This document shows, piece after piece, positions 48,179 through 56,706 of a DNA stretch of 64,000 nucleotides. Numbering within the stretch: position 1 is the stretch's first letter; each line of letters begins with the position of its first letter. The translations under genes were made by a program, and so were the position numbers. The notes under the pieces are model-generated. The model saw only the letters and a program-made list of their open reading frames with translations. It was not told where the DNA came from and searched no databases. This DNA is from Actinomadura sp. WMMA1423. Lineage in GTDB: Bacteria > Actinomycetota > Actinomycetes > Streptosporangiales > Streptosporangiaceae. Location of the stretch: positions 8,246,001-8,310,000 of the forward strand of contig NZ_CP041244.1 in assembly GCF_006547145.1 (NCBI RefSeq). Direction: 5' to 3'.

Positions 48179-50373
48179 GAGGGCCCCTCCCATCCGAGGA
48201 TCCGCAGGGCCGTGGCGGCCGCCGGGGCCGCCCGTGCCGCGTCCACTTCGTCGTCCGGCGGCTCCGCCCGCCCGGCGGGAGCGGCGCCCCGGCGGCGGAG
48301 CCGCTCGCCGATGGCCCGGCGCTCGGCCGCGGGGTAGGCGCCGAAGGTGCGGCGCAGCAGCGGGAGCACGTCGGTGAACGAGTCGGCGGGCAGCCCCGAG
48401 ATCCACTCGTCGACGAGCCGCAGGAGCGCCTCGTCGTGCATGAGCAGGAGCCCGCCGCCCGCGAGGAAGCCCTCCACCCACGCGGCGGCCCGGTCGGGCG
48501 CGGCGCCGACCGACACGGCCCGCGCCATCCGGTCGGGGACGTCGTGCAGCCGCCCGGCGTCGAGCAGGAGGCGGGTGAGGCGGCCCTCGATGAGGCCGTG
48601 CAGCGTGTCCGGGCGGCCGAGCAGGCCCTCCAGGGTGCGGCGCCAGCGCTCGGTGTGGCCCTCGTCGGCGAGCAGGGACAGGGCGCCGTGGACGGCGTCG
48701 ACGTGCCCGAGGAACTCGCGGGCGGCGTCGTCGTCGAGACCGGTGATCGCGGGCGGGAGGCCGACGCAGACGCGGACGACGAGGCCGTCGACCACCGCGG
48801 CGAGCGGGCCGGTGGAGGTGCCGCGGACGTCGCCGTAGCGCAGCGCGCGGACGAGCGCGGGCATCGCCGCCATCAGGTGCGCGACGTCGGTGTCGACCGC
48901 GGCGCGGTCGGAGAGCGCGCCCATCACCGCGGGGAGCGCCTCGCCGAGGTCGGCGAGCAGGCAGCGCTCGGCGACGGCGGTGAGGTCGGCGAGGGCGGTG
49001 GCGTCCTCGGCCGCCGCCTTGGCGCGGGCGGTGCTCGCGGCCCGCACGGTCGTGCCCCACACGCCGGCCTCGATCAGCTCCACGTCGAACTCGGGCCGCC
49101 AGGCCAGCGTCCACGTCTCGCGGAAGGTGCCCCTGGAGCGGCTCTCGGACGGCACGCCCCAGTTCACCTCCAGCAGGCGGAGCCGGTGCAGCAGGCGGCT
49201 GCGCTCCAGGTCGGTGGGCTTGCGGAGGTCGAGGTCCTGCTCCTTGTCGAGCGCGGACGGCCTGAGCCTGAGCCGCCGCTGCTCGGCCTGGAGGTCGCGC
49301 TGGAGCGGCACCATCGGGGTGCGCTCCGGGACGGCGCCGAGCCGCTCGCCGACGACCATCCGGTCCTGGATGAGGCGGACGGGCAGCTCGGCGCCCTCGC
49401 ACAGGACGGCCCGGGTCGCCTCGGTGACCTCGTCGAGCCCGGCGAGGGGGCGGCCGCGCAGCGCGGCGAGGGCCTCGGCGAGCCGGACGGCCTCGATCAC
49501 GTGCGCGGAGGAGACGTGCAGGTCCTCCTCGCGCAGGACGCGGGCGGCGGCGGTCAGCCAGCGCTCGATCGGGCGGTCGCGGGCCGTGAACAGGTGGTGG
49601 TACCAGCCGGGGGAGCGCACGCCGGCGCCGTAGCCGGAGCGCCCCGCGAGCCGCCCGTGCGTCCACGGCACCCACGTGATGGCGACCTTGGTCTTCGGCA
49701 GGCCGCGCAGCGTGGTGTCGTCGCGGGTCGCGGGGACCTTGGCGCGCAGGGCGGGGACGTGCCAGGCCCCGCAGACGACCGCGACCCTGTCGTGGCCGTC
49801 CTTGAGGGCGCGGCGCACCGTGCGGCGCATGTGCGCCTCGCGCTGCCGCTCCCGAGGGGGCGGTTCGAGGTCGCCGCGCAGCTCCGCCATGGCCTCGGCG
49901 ATCGCGGGGAAGGGGGACGGGCCGCCGTGGCGGTGCTCGACCACGTCGTCCCACCAGCGCTCGGCGTCGTCGTACCCGGCGGCCTTCGCCAGCCAGCCGA
50001 GCGGATCGAGGCTGATCCCCTCCTCGGGGGGCTCGTCCTCGGCCGGGACGAGCTGGTTCGCGGCGGGCAGGTCGCAGAACCGGACCGGGACGCCCGCCGA
50101 CAGCCCGTACCTGACCGCCTGCCATTCGGGGCTGAACTCGGCGAACGGCCAGAACGCGGCCCTGCGGCCGCCGTCCGCCGGGGCGGGGGAGTAGGCGAGC
50201 AGCGCGACCGGCGGCACCATCCCGGCCTCGCCCGCCAGCTCCACGATCGCGTCGGCCTCGGGCGGCCCCTCGATCAGCACGGCGTCCGGCTCGAAGTCCT
50301 CCAGCGCATCCCGCAGCGCGCGGGCCGACCCCGGCCCGTGGTGCCGGATGCCGAAGACTTCGACCTGGCTCAA
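48175..50373 (-). CDS. DUF5682 protein (YehM-like)
   Basis: A 732-residue protein of unknown activity. The N-terminus EVFGIRHHGPGSARAL with EPDAVLIEGPPEAD and VVCGAWHVPAL is characteristic of DUF5682, and the conserved His/Glu residues look enzyme-like (a TraB/ChaN-type erythromycin-esterase-like pattern). The remainder is helical. The TTG at 50373 overlaps the ATPase stop (TTGA) and has GGGAGGTC ahead. A longer upstream start would lack this spacing. It is the second-last gene in the five-gene operon, between the MoxR ATPase and vWA genes, as in E. coli yehL-yehM-yehP. Confidence 0.85.
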   Translation of the reverse strand: MSQVEVFGIRHHGPGSARALRDALEDFEPDAVLIEGPPEADAIVELAGEAGMVPPVALLAYSPAPADGGRRAAFWPFAEFSPEWQAVRYGLSAGVPVRFCDLPAANQLVPAEDEPPEEGISLDPLGWLAKAAGYDDAERWWDDVVEHRHGGPSPFPAIAEAMAELRGDLEPPPRERQREAHMRRTVRRALKDGHDRVAVVCGAWHVPALRAKVPATRDDTTLRGLPKTKVAITWVPWTHGRLAGRSGYGAGVRSPGWYHHLFTARDRPIERWLTAAARVLREEDLHVSSAHVIEAVRLAEALAALRGRPLAGLDEVTEATRAVLCEGAELPVRLIQDRMVVGERLGAVPERTPMVPLQRDLQAEQRRLRLRPSALDKEQDLDLRKPTDLERSRLLHRLRLLEVNWGVPSESRSRGTFRETWTLAWRPEFDVELIEAGVWGTTVRAASTARAKAAAEDATALADLTAVAERCLLADLGEALPAVMGALSDRAAVDTDVAHLMAAMPALVRALRYGDVRGTSTGPLAAVVDGLVVRVCVGLPPAITGLDDDAAREFLGHVDAVHGALSLLADEGHTERWRRTLEGLLGRPDTLHGLIEGRLTRLLLDAGRLHDVPDRMARAVSVGAAPDRAAAWVEGFLAGGGLLLMHDEALLRLVDEWISGLPADSFTDVLPLLRRTFGAYPAAERRAIGERLRRRGAAPAGRAEPPDDEVDAARAAPAAATALRILGWEGPS

Positions 50374-51500
50374 GAGACCTCCCGGCAGGCGCGGTAGAAG
50401 TCGCGCCACTCGGGGCGGTCGCGGACGACCGCCTCCAGGTACTCCTGCCACACGACGCGGTCGGACACCGGATCCTGGACGATGGCGCCGACGATGCCGC
50501 CCGCCACGTCCGCGGCGCGCAGCACGCCGTCGCCGAAGTGCGCCGCCAGGGCCAGCCCGCTGGTGATCACCGAGATGGCCTCGGCGGTGCTGAGCGTCCC
50601 GCTGGGCGACTTCAGCTTGGTGCGCCCGTCGGCCGTGGCACCGGACCGCAGCTCCCGGAACACCGTGACGACGCGCCGGATCTCCTCCAGGCCCGCCGGG
50701 CTCTCGGGCAGCTCCAGCCCCGCGCCGATCTGGTCGACGCGCCGGGCGACGATGTCGACCTCGTCCTCGACGGACTCGGGCAGCGGCAGCACGACCGTGT
50801 TGAACCGGCGGCGCAGCGCGCTGGACAGCTCGTTCACGCCCCGGTCGCGGTCGTTGGCGGTCGCGATGACCGTGAAGCCCCTGCGCGCCTGCACCTCGGT
50901 GTTCAGCTCGGGCACCGGCAGCGTCTTCTCCGACAGGACGGTGATCAGGGTGTCCTGGACGTCGGAGGGCATCCGGGTCAGCTCCTCGATGCGGGCGACC
51001 GCGCCGCGCCGCATCGCGCGCATCAGCGGGCTCTCGACCAGCGCCCGCTCCGAGGGGCCCTCGGCGAGCAGCCGCGCGTAGTTCCAGCCGTAGCGGATCG
51101 CCTCCTCCGCCGTGCCCGCCGTGCCCTGCACGAGCAGGGTGGAGTCGCCGCTGACCGCGGCGGCGAGATGCTCCGACACCCAGGTCTTCGCGGTGCCGGG
51201 GACGCCGAGCAGCAGCAGCGCGCGGTCGGTCGCGAGCGTCGCCACCGCGACCTCCATCAGCCGGCGCGGCCCCACGTACTTCGGGCTGATCGCCGTGCCG
51301 TCCGGCAGCTCGCCGCCGAGCAGGTAGGTGGTGACGGCCCAGGGCGACAGCCGCCAGCCGGGCGGCCGCGGCCGGTCGTCGTGCTCGGCGAGCCGCGCCA
51401 GCTCGCCGGCGTGCTCCTGCTCGGCGTGCGGGCGCAGCACGGCCTCCGCACCCGGTGCGGGGGAGTCGCCGAGGCCCCCCGGGCCTGCCTCATCGGTCAC
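50370..51500 (-). CDS. MoxR-family AAA+ ATPase (YehL-like)
   Basis: A 376-residue AAA+ ATPase. Walker A is LLGVPGTAKTW, the Walker B region reads VARIEELTRMP, sensor 1 is IATANDRDRGVN, and the arginine finger region is SSALRRRFN. An N-terminal extension of about 60 residues is unlike classical MoxR. It would use ATP to remodel or load the vWA, DUF5682 or SWIM partners. GTG 51500 overlaps the DUF5691 stop (GTGA). It is distinct from the second MoxR at 55722, which belongs to a DUF58/transglutaminase operon. Confidence 0.9.
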   Translation of the reverse strand: MTDEAGPGGLGDSPAPGAEAVLRPHAEQEHAGELARLAEHDDRPRPPGWRLSPWAVTTYLLGGELPDGTAISPKYVGPRRLMEVAVATLATDRALLLLGVPGTAKTWVSEHLAAAVSGDSTLLVQGTAGTAEEAIRYGWNYARLLAEGPSERALVESPLMRAMRRGAVARIEELTRMPSDVQDTLITVLSEKTLPVPELNTEVQARRGFTVIATANDRDRGVNELSSALRRRFNTVVLPLPESVEDEVDIVARRVDQIGAGLELPESPAGLEEIRRVVTVFRELRSGATADGRTKLKSPSGTLSTAEAISVITSGLALAAHFGDGVLRAADVAGGIVGAIVQDPVSDRVVWQEYLEAVVRDRPEWRDFYRACREVS

Positions 51501-53008
51501 TGGTCAAGCTCCTTCAGCATCTCGTCGCGGAAGCGCAGGGTCGCGATCAGGTCGGTGACGGCCTGCGGGGCGGCCGGTCCGAGGCCCGCCAGGCGGGCCG
51601 CCGCGGCCGGGTCGAGCCGCTGGTCGGCGAGCCGGCACAGCTGCGTGATCAGTAGCTCGTCGCGGCGGGTGAGCCGCTCGGCGGACGCGGCCAGCGTCTC
51701 GACCACCGCCGCGGCGAGCGGACCCGCCCACGGCCCGGGCACCCGTTCGAGGACCCGCAGCGGACCCGACCGCCCCTCCACCCAGCGGAGCAGGTCGACC
51801 GCCGCGGGGTCGCGCTCGGAGCCGGGCAGGACGGACAGCAGGTCGGCGAGCTCCTCCGGCTCGTCGGCCATGACGCCGCCCCTGAGCAGGGCCCGCGCCC
51901 AGCCGGCGTCGCGCTGGCCGAGGGCGGCGCGGGCCCAGCCGATGCGGACGTCGCGCCCGTCGGAGTCGGAGACGGGCAGGCAAACGACCTCCACGGGCGG
52001 TAGCCCGAACAGCTCCGTCCAGGTGGACAGCGGGGTGCGGGCCAGGATCTCGCGCAGCCACGCGGCCCGCGTCCCCACCGGCGCGCCCCCGCCCCGCGGC
52101 GCGAACGACCCGCTCGGATGGAACGGGACGCCGTCGCGCGCCATGCCCTCGTCGTGGTCGTGCGGCGGCTCCACCCGGATCCACGTCTGCCTGCGGCCCC
52201 CGACCACGCGTTCCCCGGCCGTCAGGCAGGCCCGTGCGCGCTCCGCCATGCGCTCCCCGTAGGCCGAACCCGGCATGCGGGCCAGCAGGTCGGACGCGAT
52301 CTGCCGGACGTCCTTCCCGCGGTCGTCAAGGGCCGCCTCCAGGAAGTCTTCGTCGTCCAGGGACAGGCCATGCGAGAACGTGGCGATGAACGCCGCGCGA
52401 TCGGGCGCGGGCTCCTTGGCCCACGTTCCGAGGAGGAGCTCCCGCGCGCGCTCCGGCTCGGTCTCGCGGAGCATGGTCAGGTAGGCGACGCGCCGGTTGC
52501 GGGTACCGGTCTCCCATACTTCGGGGCCGCCGCCCGGATCGTCGCCCGCGCCCACCAGGTACGCCCAGTCGGTGTTCTGGAGGGCCAGCCACACCCCCCG
52601 CCTCCCGCACGCCCGCGCGATCGAGGGGCGCAGCATCCGGTCGCTGCGCCCTCGCTCCAGCAGGTCGGGAAGCGCCTGGGCGGGCACGCGCAGGCCCCGT
52701 GCCGCCGCCGCGTCCAGCCACTCCGGCAGCACCCGGATCTGCTCGCCCGACAGGATCCGCCGCAGCCGGGCCGCGGCCGCCCTCGGGACCGCCGGGGCGT
52801 CCTCCACCGGGGCCGTGGCCACGGGCTCGGGGGCCGCGCCCGACGGGACCAGCCCCGCCCGCCTCCGGACGGCCAGCAGCGCCGCCTGGTCGAGCAGCCT
52901 TCCCGCCCCGTCGCCCTTCCCGCCGCCGGGACTCTCCGGCAGGGCGGGCGGGTCGCGGCGCTCGGTGCCGAGCAGCGCGGCGGTGACGTGCTCGTCCCAC
53001 GCCGTCAC
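51497..53008 (-). CDS. DUF5691 family protein
   Basis: A 503-residue, mainly helical protein. It opens with WDEHVTAALLGTERRDPPAL, which is typical of the DUF5691 group found between SWIM and MoxR genes in actinomycetes. Repeats of Leu-rich helices (MLRETEPERARELLLGTW, EDFLEAALDDRGKDVRQIAS) suggest an alpha-solenoid scaffold. No catalytic motif was recognised. GTG 53008 overlaps the SWIM gene stop by 4 bp. Its constant place in the operon points to a structural role in the MoxR-vWA complex. Confidence 0.8.
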   Translation of the reverse strand: MTAWDEHVTAALLGTERRDPPALPESPGGGKGDGAGRLLDQAALLAVRRRAGLVPSGAAPEPVATAPVEDAPAVPRAAAARLRRILSGEQIRVLPEWLDAAAARGLRVPAQALPDLLERGRSDRMLRPSIARACGRRGVWLALQNTDWAYLVGAGDDPGGGPEVWETGTRNRRVAYLTMLRETEPERARELLLGTWAKEPAPDRAAFIATFSHGLSLDDEDFLEAALDDRGKDVRQIASDLLARMPGSAYGERMAERARACLTAGERVVGGRRQTWIRVEPPHDHDEGMARDGVPFHPSGSFAPRGGGAPVGTRAAWLREILARTPLSTWTELFGLPPVEVVCLPVSDSDGRDVRIGWARAALGQRDAGWARALLRGGVMADEPEELADLLSVLPGSERDPAAVDLLRWVEGRSGPLRVLERVPGPWAGPLAAAVVETLAASAERLTRRDELLITQLCRLADQRLDPAAAARLAGLGPAAPQAVTDLIATLRFRDEMLKELDQ

Positions 53009-54417
53009 AGGATCACCGTCCCCTCGTCCTCGTGCCAGGCGGCCAGCGGGCGCAGCCCGCGCGGGCGCCATTCCCCGGCCAGCGTGACCGGCCCGCCGCC
53101 CGACAGCGCGAGCAGCCGCCACGGATCGCCGATCCGGAGCGGCAGCGCGTCCCCGGCGTCGTCGACGACGTGCAGTTCCCCTCCTTCGGTGCGCGCCAGG
53201 CGGACCCTCTCCAGGGTCGCGGGCCAGCGGTCCAGCCACGGGTCGAGCGCGACCGCCGCGGCGTGCTCGTCCAGGAACCCCTGGACGGACGTCCCCGCGG
53301 GCGTGCCCGGCACGGCAGCACCGTGCCGCTCGGCGACCAGCGCCCGCAGCGGCTGCGCGCCCGGGTAGAAGGCCAGCTCCGCATCGACCTGCGTACCCAC
53401 CACGAGCGAGGTGTCGAGGGAGGTGCCCGGTGCGGCGAAGGAGAGCACGAGCGCGGGGCGCCCCGTGCGGCTCCCGCGCAGCCACACCCGCCGCGTCGTG
53501 AGCAGCTCCTGCGCGGTGTCGCGCGACCCTGTCACCGACCACACGTCCCGGACGCGCTCCCCGCCGGACAGCACCTCCTCCTGGGGGACGGTGAACCCCA
53601 CCCGCGACCGGACGGTCTCGCGCAACCCCTCGGGCAGCTCATCCTGCCGCTGGTAGGCCCGCACGAGCAGCCGCAGCAGCGCGTACTCCTCCAGCAGGAG
53701 GCCGGGCCAGCCGGGCCGGCGCGGGATCGCCGCGAGGCCCCTGATGTGACCCGCCAGCGCCCCCGCCTGCGCGTCGACGAGGCGCCGGGCCACGTCGTCC
53801 CACACCCGGTAGGGGGCCTTCTCCGCCTGGGCGAGTCCGTGCGCGACCTGGTCGCGGAGCCACTGGTCCAGCTCGGCGAGGCCGTCGTCGACCCGCCTGG
53901 CCCGCCGCTCCACCGTCTTCGGATCGCGAACCCTGGCCGCGGGCGCCGCCCGCCGCTCGGCCGTCCGCTCGGCCCGGCCGCGCCGGTCCTCCACCCACTC
54001 GGCGACCCACCCGGGCCGCACCCCGGCCCCGACACCGCCGCTCGCGGAGGGCCGACCCCCCGCACCCCCCGAAGCGGCTTCGCCTTCTTTGTTGCTTGCG
54101 GGGGGCCGGCCCCCCGCACCCCCCGGAGCGGCTTCGCCTTGTTGTATGAGGCCGTCCGCCCACAGGAGCAGCAGCCCCAGGGCGTGCTTGCACGGGAACT
54201 TGCGGCTCGGGCACGTGCACCGGAACGCGGGGCCGGTCGGGTCGGCGCACGTCCGGTAGACGGACTTGCCGCTGCCCTGGCACTCGCCCCAGACGGCCTC
54301 GTCGTCGCTCCCCGCCCGCCCCCACCTGGCGGGCTTGGCGAGGCCGCCCGCCGCCTTGGCGGACGCCGCGTCGGGCGCGAGCCCGAGCACCTGCTCACGA
54401 GACCACCGATCCCTCAC
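53005..54417 (-). CDS. SWIM zinc-finger protein (YehQ-like)
   Basis: A 470-residue protein. The SWIM motif CxC...CxH is FRCTCPSRKFPCKHALGLLL near residues 65 to 85. SWIM domains bind DNA or protein. Residues about 90 to 125 form a Gly/Ala/Glu linker created by a 54-bp-period DNA repeat. The rest is helical then beta-rich (LVLSFAAPGTSLDTSLVVGT). It is the first gene of the overlapping SWIM-DUF5691-MoxR-DUF5682-vWA operon. GTG 54417 is preceded by TAGTTT seven nt upstream, so the message may be leaderless. Confidence 0.88.
   Translation of the reverse strand: MRDRWSREQVLGLAPDAASAKAAGGLAKPARWGRAGSDDEAVWGECQGSGKSVYRTCADPTGPAFRCTCPSRKFPCKHALGLLLLWADGLIQQGEAAPGGAGGRPPASNKEGEAASGGAGGRPSASGGVGAGVRPGWVAEWVEDRRGRAERTAERRAAPAARVRDPKTVERRARRVDDGLAELDQWLRDQVAHGLAQAEKAPYRVWDDVARRLVDAQAGALAGHIRGLAAIPRRPGWPGLLLEEYALLRLLVRAYQRQDELPEGLRETVRSRVGFTVPQEEVLSGGERVRDVWSVTGSRDTAQELLTTRRVWLRGSRTGRPALVLSFAAPGTSLDTSLVVGTQVDAELAFYPGAQPLRALVAERHGAAVPGTPAGTSVQGFLDEHAAAVALDPWLDRWPATLERVRLARTEGGELHVVDDAGDALPLRIGDPWRLLALSGGGPVTLAGEWRPRGLRPLAAWHEDEGTVIL
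54051..54140. repeat. Two 36-bp direct copies inside the SWIM gene
   Basis: Copies at 54051-54086 and 54105-54140 differ at two bases, with a period of 54 bp, so the reading frame is kept and an 18-residue unit is duplicated (EAA-x-GGAGGRP). Each contains runs of C and a GGCTTCGCC stretch. The insert lengthens the linker after the zinc finger. Confidence 0.85.
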
Positions 54418-54448
54418 ACAGCCGAAACTATCCGCGCCCTCGGACAGT

Positions 54449-54467
54449 CGGGGACGGGCGGTCCCCG
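54449..54467 (-). terminator. Small hairpin between M50-like gene and SWIM operon
   Basis: CGGGGAC and GTCCCCG form a 7-bp stem with a 5-nt loop, just downstream of the membrane-protease stop and upstream of the SWIM gene, in a 57-bp gap. Confidence 0.55.
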
Positions 54468-54474
54468 CCCGGCG

Positions 54475-55326
54475 TCAGCCGACCCCGCCGAACCCGGGCG
54501 GGGTCGGAAGGTCGGGCAGGGAGACGTTCGGGACGAGGAGGGCGCCCCCCGCCAGCAGGGCGACCAGCGCGACGGCCGCGAACAGGCCCACCCAGGCCAG
54601 CCCGGGGACGCCGGTGAGGTGGGCGAGCTGGTCGGCGTCGGAGCTCGGCGCCATGTGCCGGGCCCGCATCCGCTGGAGCTCGATCACCGGGCGGGTGGCG
54701 GCCAGCAGCAGGAACCAGGCGGCCAGGTAGGCGAACCCGGCCTGCACCGCGGCGCTGCCGAGCCACGACACCGCGAAGACGACCGCGCCCGTGACGATCA
54801 CCGACAGCGCGCCGTAGGCGTTGCGGATCATGATGAGCATCCCGGCGAGCAGCGCCAGCGAGAACCACAGCATCAGCGTGATGCGGCCGTCCGCGAGCAG
54901 CAGCGCGAACAGCAGCCCGAGCAGCGGCGGCGTCAGGTACCCGGCCATCGCCGTGAAGATCATGCCGGGGCCGTGCGGCTTGCCGCGCGAGACCGTCACG
55001 CCCGAGGTGTCGGAGTGCAGCTTGATGCCGTCCAGCTTGCGGCCGGTGACCAGCGCGAGGAGCGCGTGCCCGCCCTCGTGCGCGATCGTGACGGTGTTGC
55101 GCGCGACCCGCCAGGTCGGGCCGTGGACCACCGCGGCGAGCGCCATGAGGCCGACGAGTGCCACCAGCCACCACGGCGGATCCGGCTGCGTTCCCGTCAC
55201 CCGGTGCCACAGGTCGGCGATGCTCACGTTTTCCACGTCCACCTCGGAGTCGTTCGTCGCGATGCCCAACATTAGGACGTCAGGGATAACGTTCGCGTTC
55301 GGTTCTCCAACAGACGGACTGGGCAT
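54475..55326 (-). CDS. M50-like membrane metalloprotease family protein
   Basis: A 283-residue membrane protein with about six hydrophobic segments. The zinc motif HEGGH (TIAHEGGHALLAL) lies in an early helix region, and the family pattern of a short M50B-like peptidase is clear. GYLTPPLLGLLFALLLADG is the expected second conserved block. Such proteins resemble site-2 proteases but often have unknown clients. The first 45 residues are hydrophilic and may be cytoplasmic or overextended; ATG 55326 is the most upstream start and an internal ATG near 55272 is possible. It is divergent from the second MoxR operon. Confidence 0.8.
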   Translation of the reverse strand: MPSPSVGEPNANVIPDVLMLGIATNDSEVDVENVSIADLWHRVTGTQPDPPWWLVALVGLMALAAVVHGPTWRVARNTVTIAHEGGHALLALVTGRKLDGIKLHSDTSGVTVSRGKPHGPGMIFTAMAGYLTPPLLGLLFALLLADGRITLMLWFSLALLAGMLIMIRNAYGALSVIVTGAVVFAVSWLGSAAVQAGFAYLAAWFLLLAATRPVIELQRMRARHMAPSSDADQLAHLTGVPGLAWVGLFAAVALVALLAGGALLVPNVSLPDLPTPPGFGGVG

Positions 55327-55721
55327 GGCGCCCCCGCCGTGCGGATGTGATCGATGTCATGGCGGACCCCCCGTAACGCGGCGTACCGGTACCGGTTCGG
55401 CGGGCATCTTCGCGATCTCGCTCCGACGTGGGCCGTTTTGCCGTTAAGGTGCACTTCGCGCCCCGGGTCAGCGGCTCCCGCGCCGGCGCGCCGAGAGGGT
55501 GAGCGGGGATTGAACGGGGACCGATCCTTCGCGCGGGCCAGGAATCCGCGCGGTCTTTTCCAGTGCCTCCAGCGCTACGGGCCGGGCTGCCGGAGCGCGG
55601 CCGGCCGGACCGGCGTGCCCGGTGCGGGGGCGCTCACCCGCGGGACGGGCGCCGCGCCTGGGGGCGGGCCGAGGCCGATCGAAGGTGAGCGAACCATGTC
55701 GAGCGCGCAGGGATGCCGACG
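55327..55721. other. 395-bp intergenic region without recognised gene
   Basis: Divergent gap between the M50-like and MoxR genes. I see no supported gene. It holds a 12-bp palindrome ACCGGTACCGGT (55385-55396) and an AT-richer stretch near 55433 (TTTTGCCGTTAAGG) that may contain a promoter. The final 20 bp contain AGGGAT, the likely ribosome site of the MoxR gene. Confidence 0.5.
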
Positions 55722-56705
55722 ATGACTGAGAACCCCGGAATGGACCCGGAGGCGCTGGCCGGGCGGTTCGCGCAGATGTTCGCGGCGCTCGCGGGCAGCG
55801 TCGAGCGGGTCGTGCGCGGCAAGCGGGAGAAGGTCGAGCTGGCGCTGATCTGCCTGCTCTCCGAGGGCCACCTCCTCGTGGAGGACGTCCCCGGCGTCGG
55901 CAAGACGACCCTGGCGCGGGCGATGTCGGCCTCCGTGGAGGCCAAGTGGGCGCGCATCCAGTTCACGCCCGACCTGCTGCCGAGCGACATCACCGGAGTG
56001 TCGATCTTCAACCAGGCGGACGGCGCGTTCGAGTTCCACCCCGGCCCGATCTTCGCGAACCTGGCCGTCGCCGACGAGATCAACCGCGGCTCGCCCAAGA
56101 CGCAGTCGGCGCTGCTGGAGGTCATGGAGGAGCGCCGGGTCACGGTCGAGGGCGTCCCGCACCCGGTGCCGCGCCCGTTCATGGTGATCGCCACGCAGAA
56201 CCCCGTCGACATGGACGGCACCTACCCGCTGCCGGAGGCGCAGCTCGACCGGTTCCTGATGCGGATCTCGATGGGGTACCCCGACCACCAGGCCGAGGTC
56301 GCGCTGCTCGCCGGCGCCCCGACCGGCGCCGTGCTCGACACCATGCCCCCGGTGATGGGCCGCGAGGACCTCGCCCGGATGATCGACTTCGCGCAGCGGC
56401 TGCACGTCGCGCCGCCGCTGCACGACTACCTCGTTCGGGTCGTCTCGGCCACCCGCGGACATCCCGATCTGCGGCTCGGGGCGAGCCCGCGGGCCAGCAT
56501 CGCGCTGCTGCGCGCGGCGCGGGTGCGTGCCGCGGCGGCCGGGCGCTCCTACATCGTCCCGGAGGACGTGAAGGCGCTGGCGGTCCCGGTCATCGCGCAC
56601 CGGCTGATCGTCACGCCGGAGGCCGAGCTGCGCGGGCGCTCGGGCGCCGACGTGGTCGCCGACGCGCTGGGCAGCGTGCCGACGCCCCAGGCCGCCGGGG
56701 TCTGA
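55722..56705 (+). CDS. MoxR-family AAA+ ATPase
   Basis: A 327-residue classical MoxR ATPase. Walker A is EDVPGVGKTTLAR, Walker B VADEINRGSPKTQSALLEVM, and sensor 1 FMVIATQNPVDMDGTYPLPE. A C-terminal lid follows with SPRASIALLRAARV. MoxR proteins act as chaperones for vWA or DUF58 partners. The next two genes are DUF58 and a transglutaminase-like protein, the standard actinobacterial trio. ATG 55722 has AGGGAT at good spacing; ATG 55713 is less likely. DUF58 follows one base after its stop. Confidence 0.94.
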   Translation: MTENPGMDPEALAGRFAQMFAALAGSVERVVRGKREKVELALICLLSEGHLLVEDVPGVGKTTLARAMSASVEAKWARIQFTPDLLPSDITGVSIFNQADGAFEFHPGPIFANLAVADEINRGSPKTQSALLEVMEERRVTVEGVPHPVPRPFMVIATQNPVDMDGTYPLPEAQLDRFLMRISMGYPDHQAEVALLAGAPTGAVLDTMPPVMGREDLARMIDFAQRLHVAPPLHDYLVRVVSATRGHPDLRLGASPRASIALLRAARVRAAAAGRSYIVPEDVKALAVPVIAHRLIVTPEAELRGRSGADVVADALGSVPTPQAAGV

Positions 56706-56706
56706 G

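Noticed and set aside
46985..50125. A single 1046-residue minus-strand frame across the vWA and DUF5682 genes
   Set aside because: Only its last 397 residues are the real vWA protein. The upstream part is a frame shadow of DUF5682, and the GTG at 48178 overlaps the DUF5682 stop.
33643..54154. Identical 14-mer GTTGTATGAGGCCG at 33643 and 54141, both near C/G-rich runs, as a possible mobile repeat
   Set aside because: A 14-base match is expected several times by chance in 64 kb of biased composition, both copies are coding on the minus strand, and the flanks do not align.
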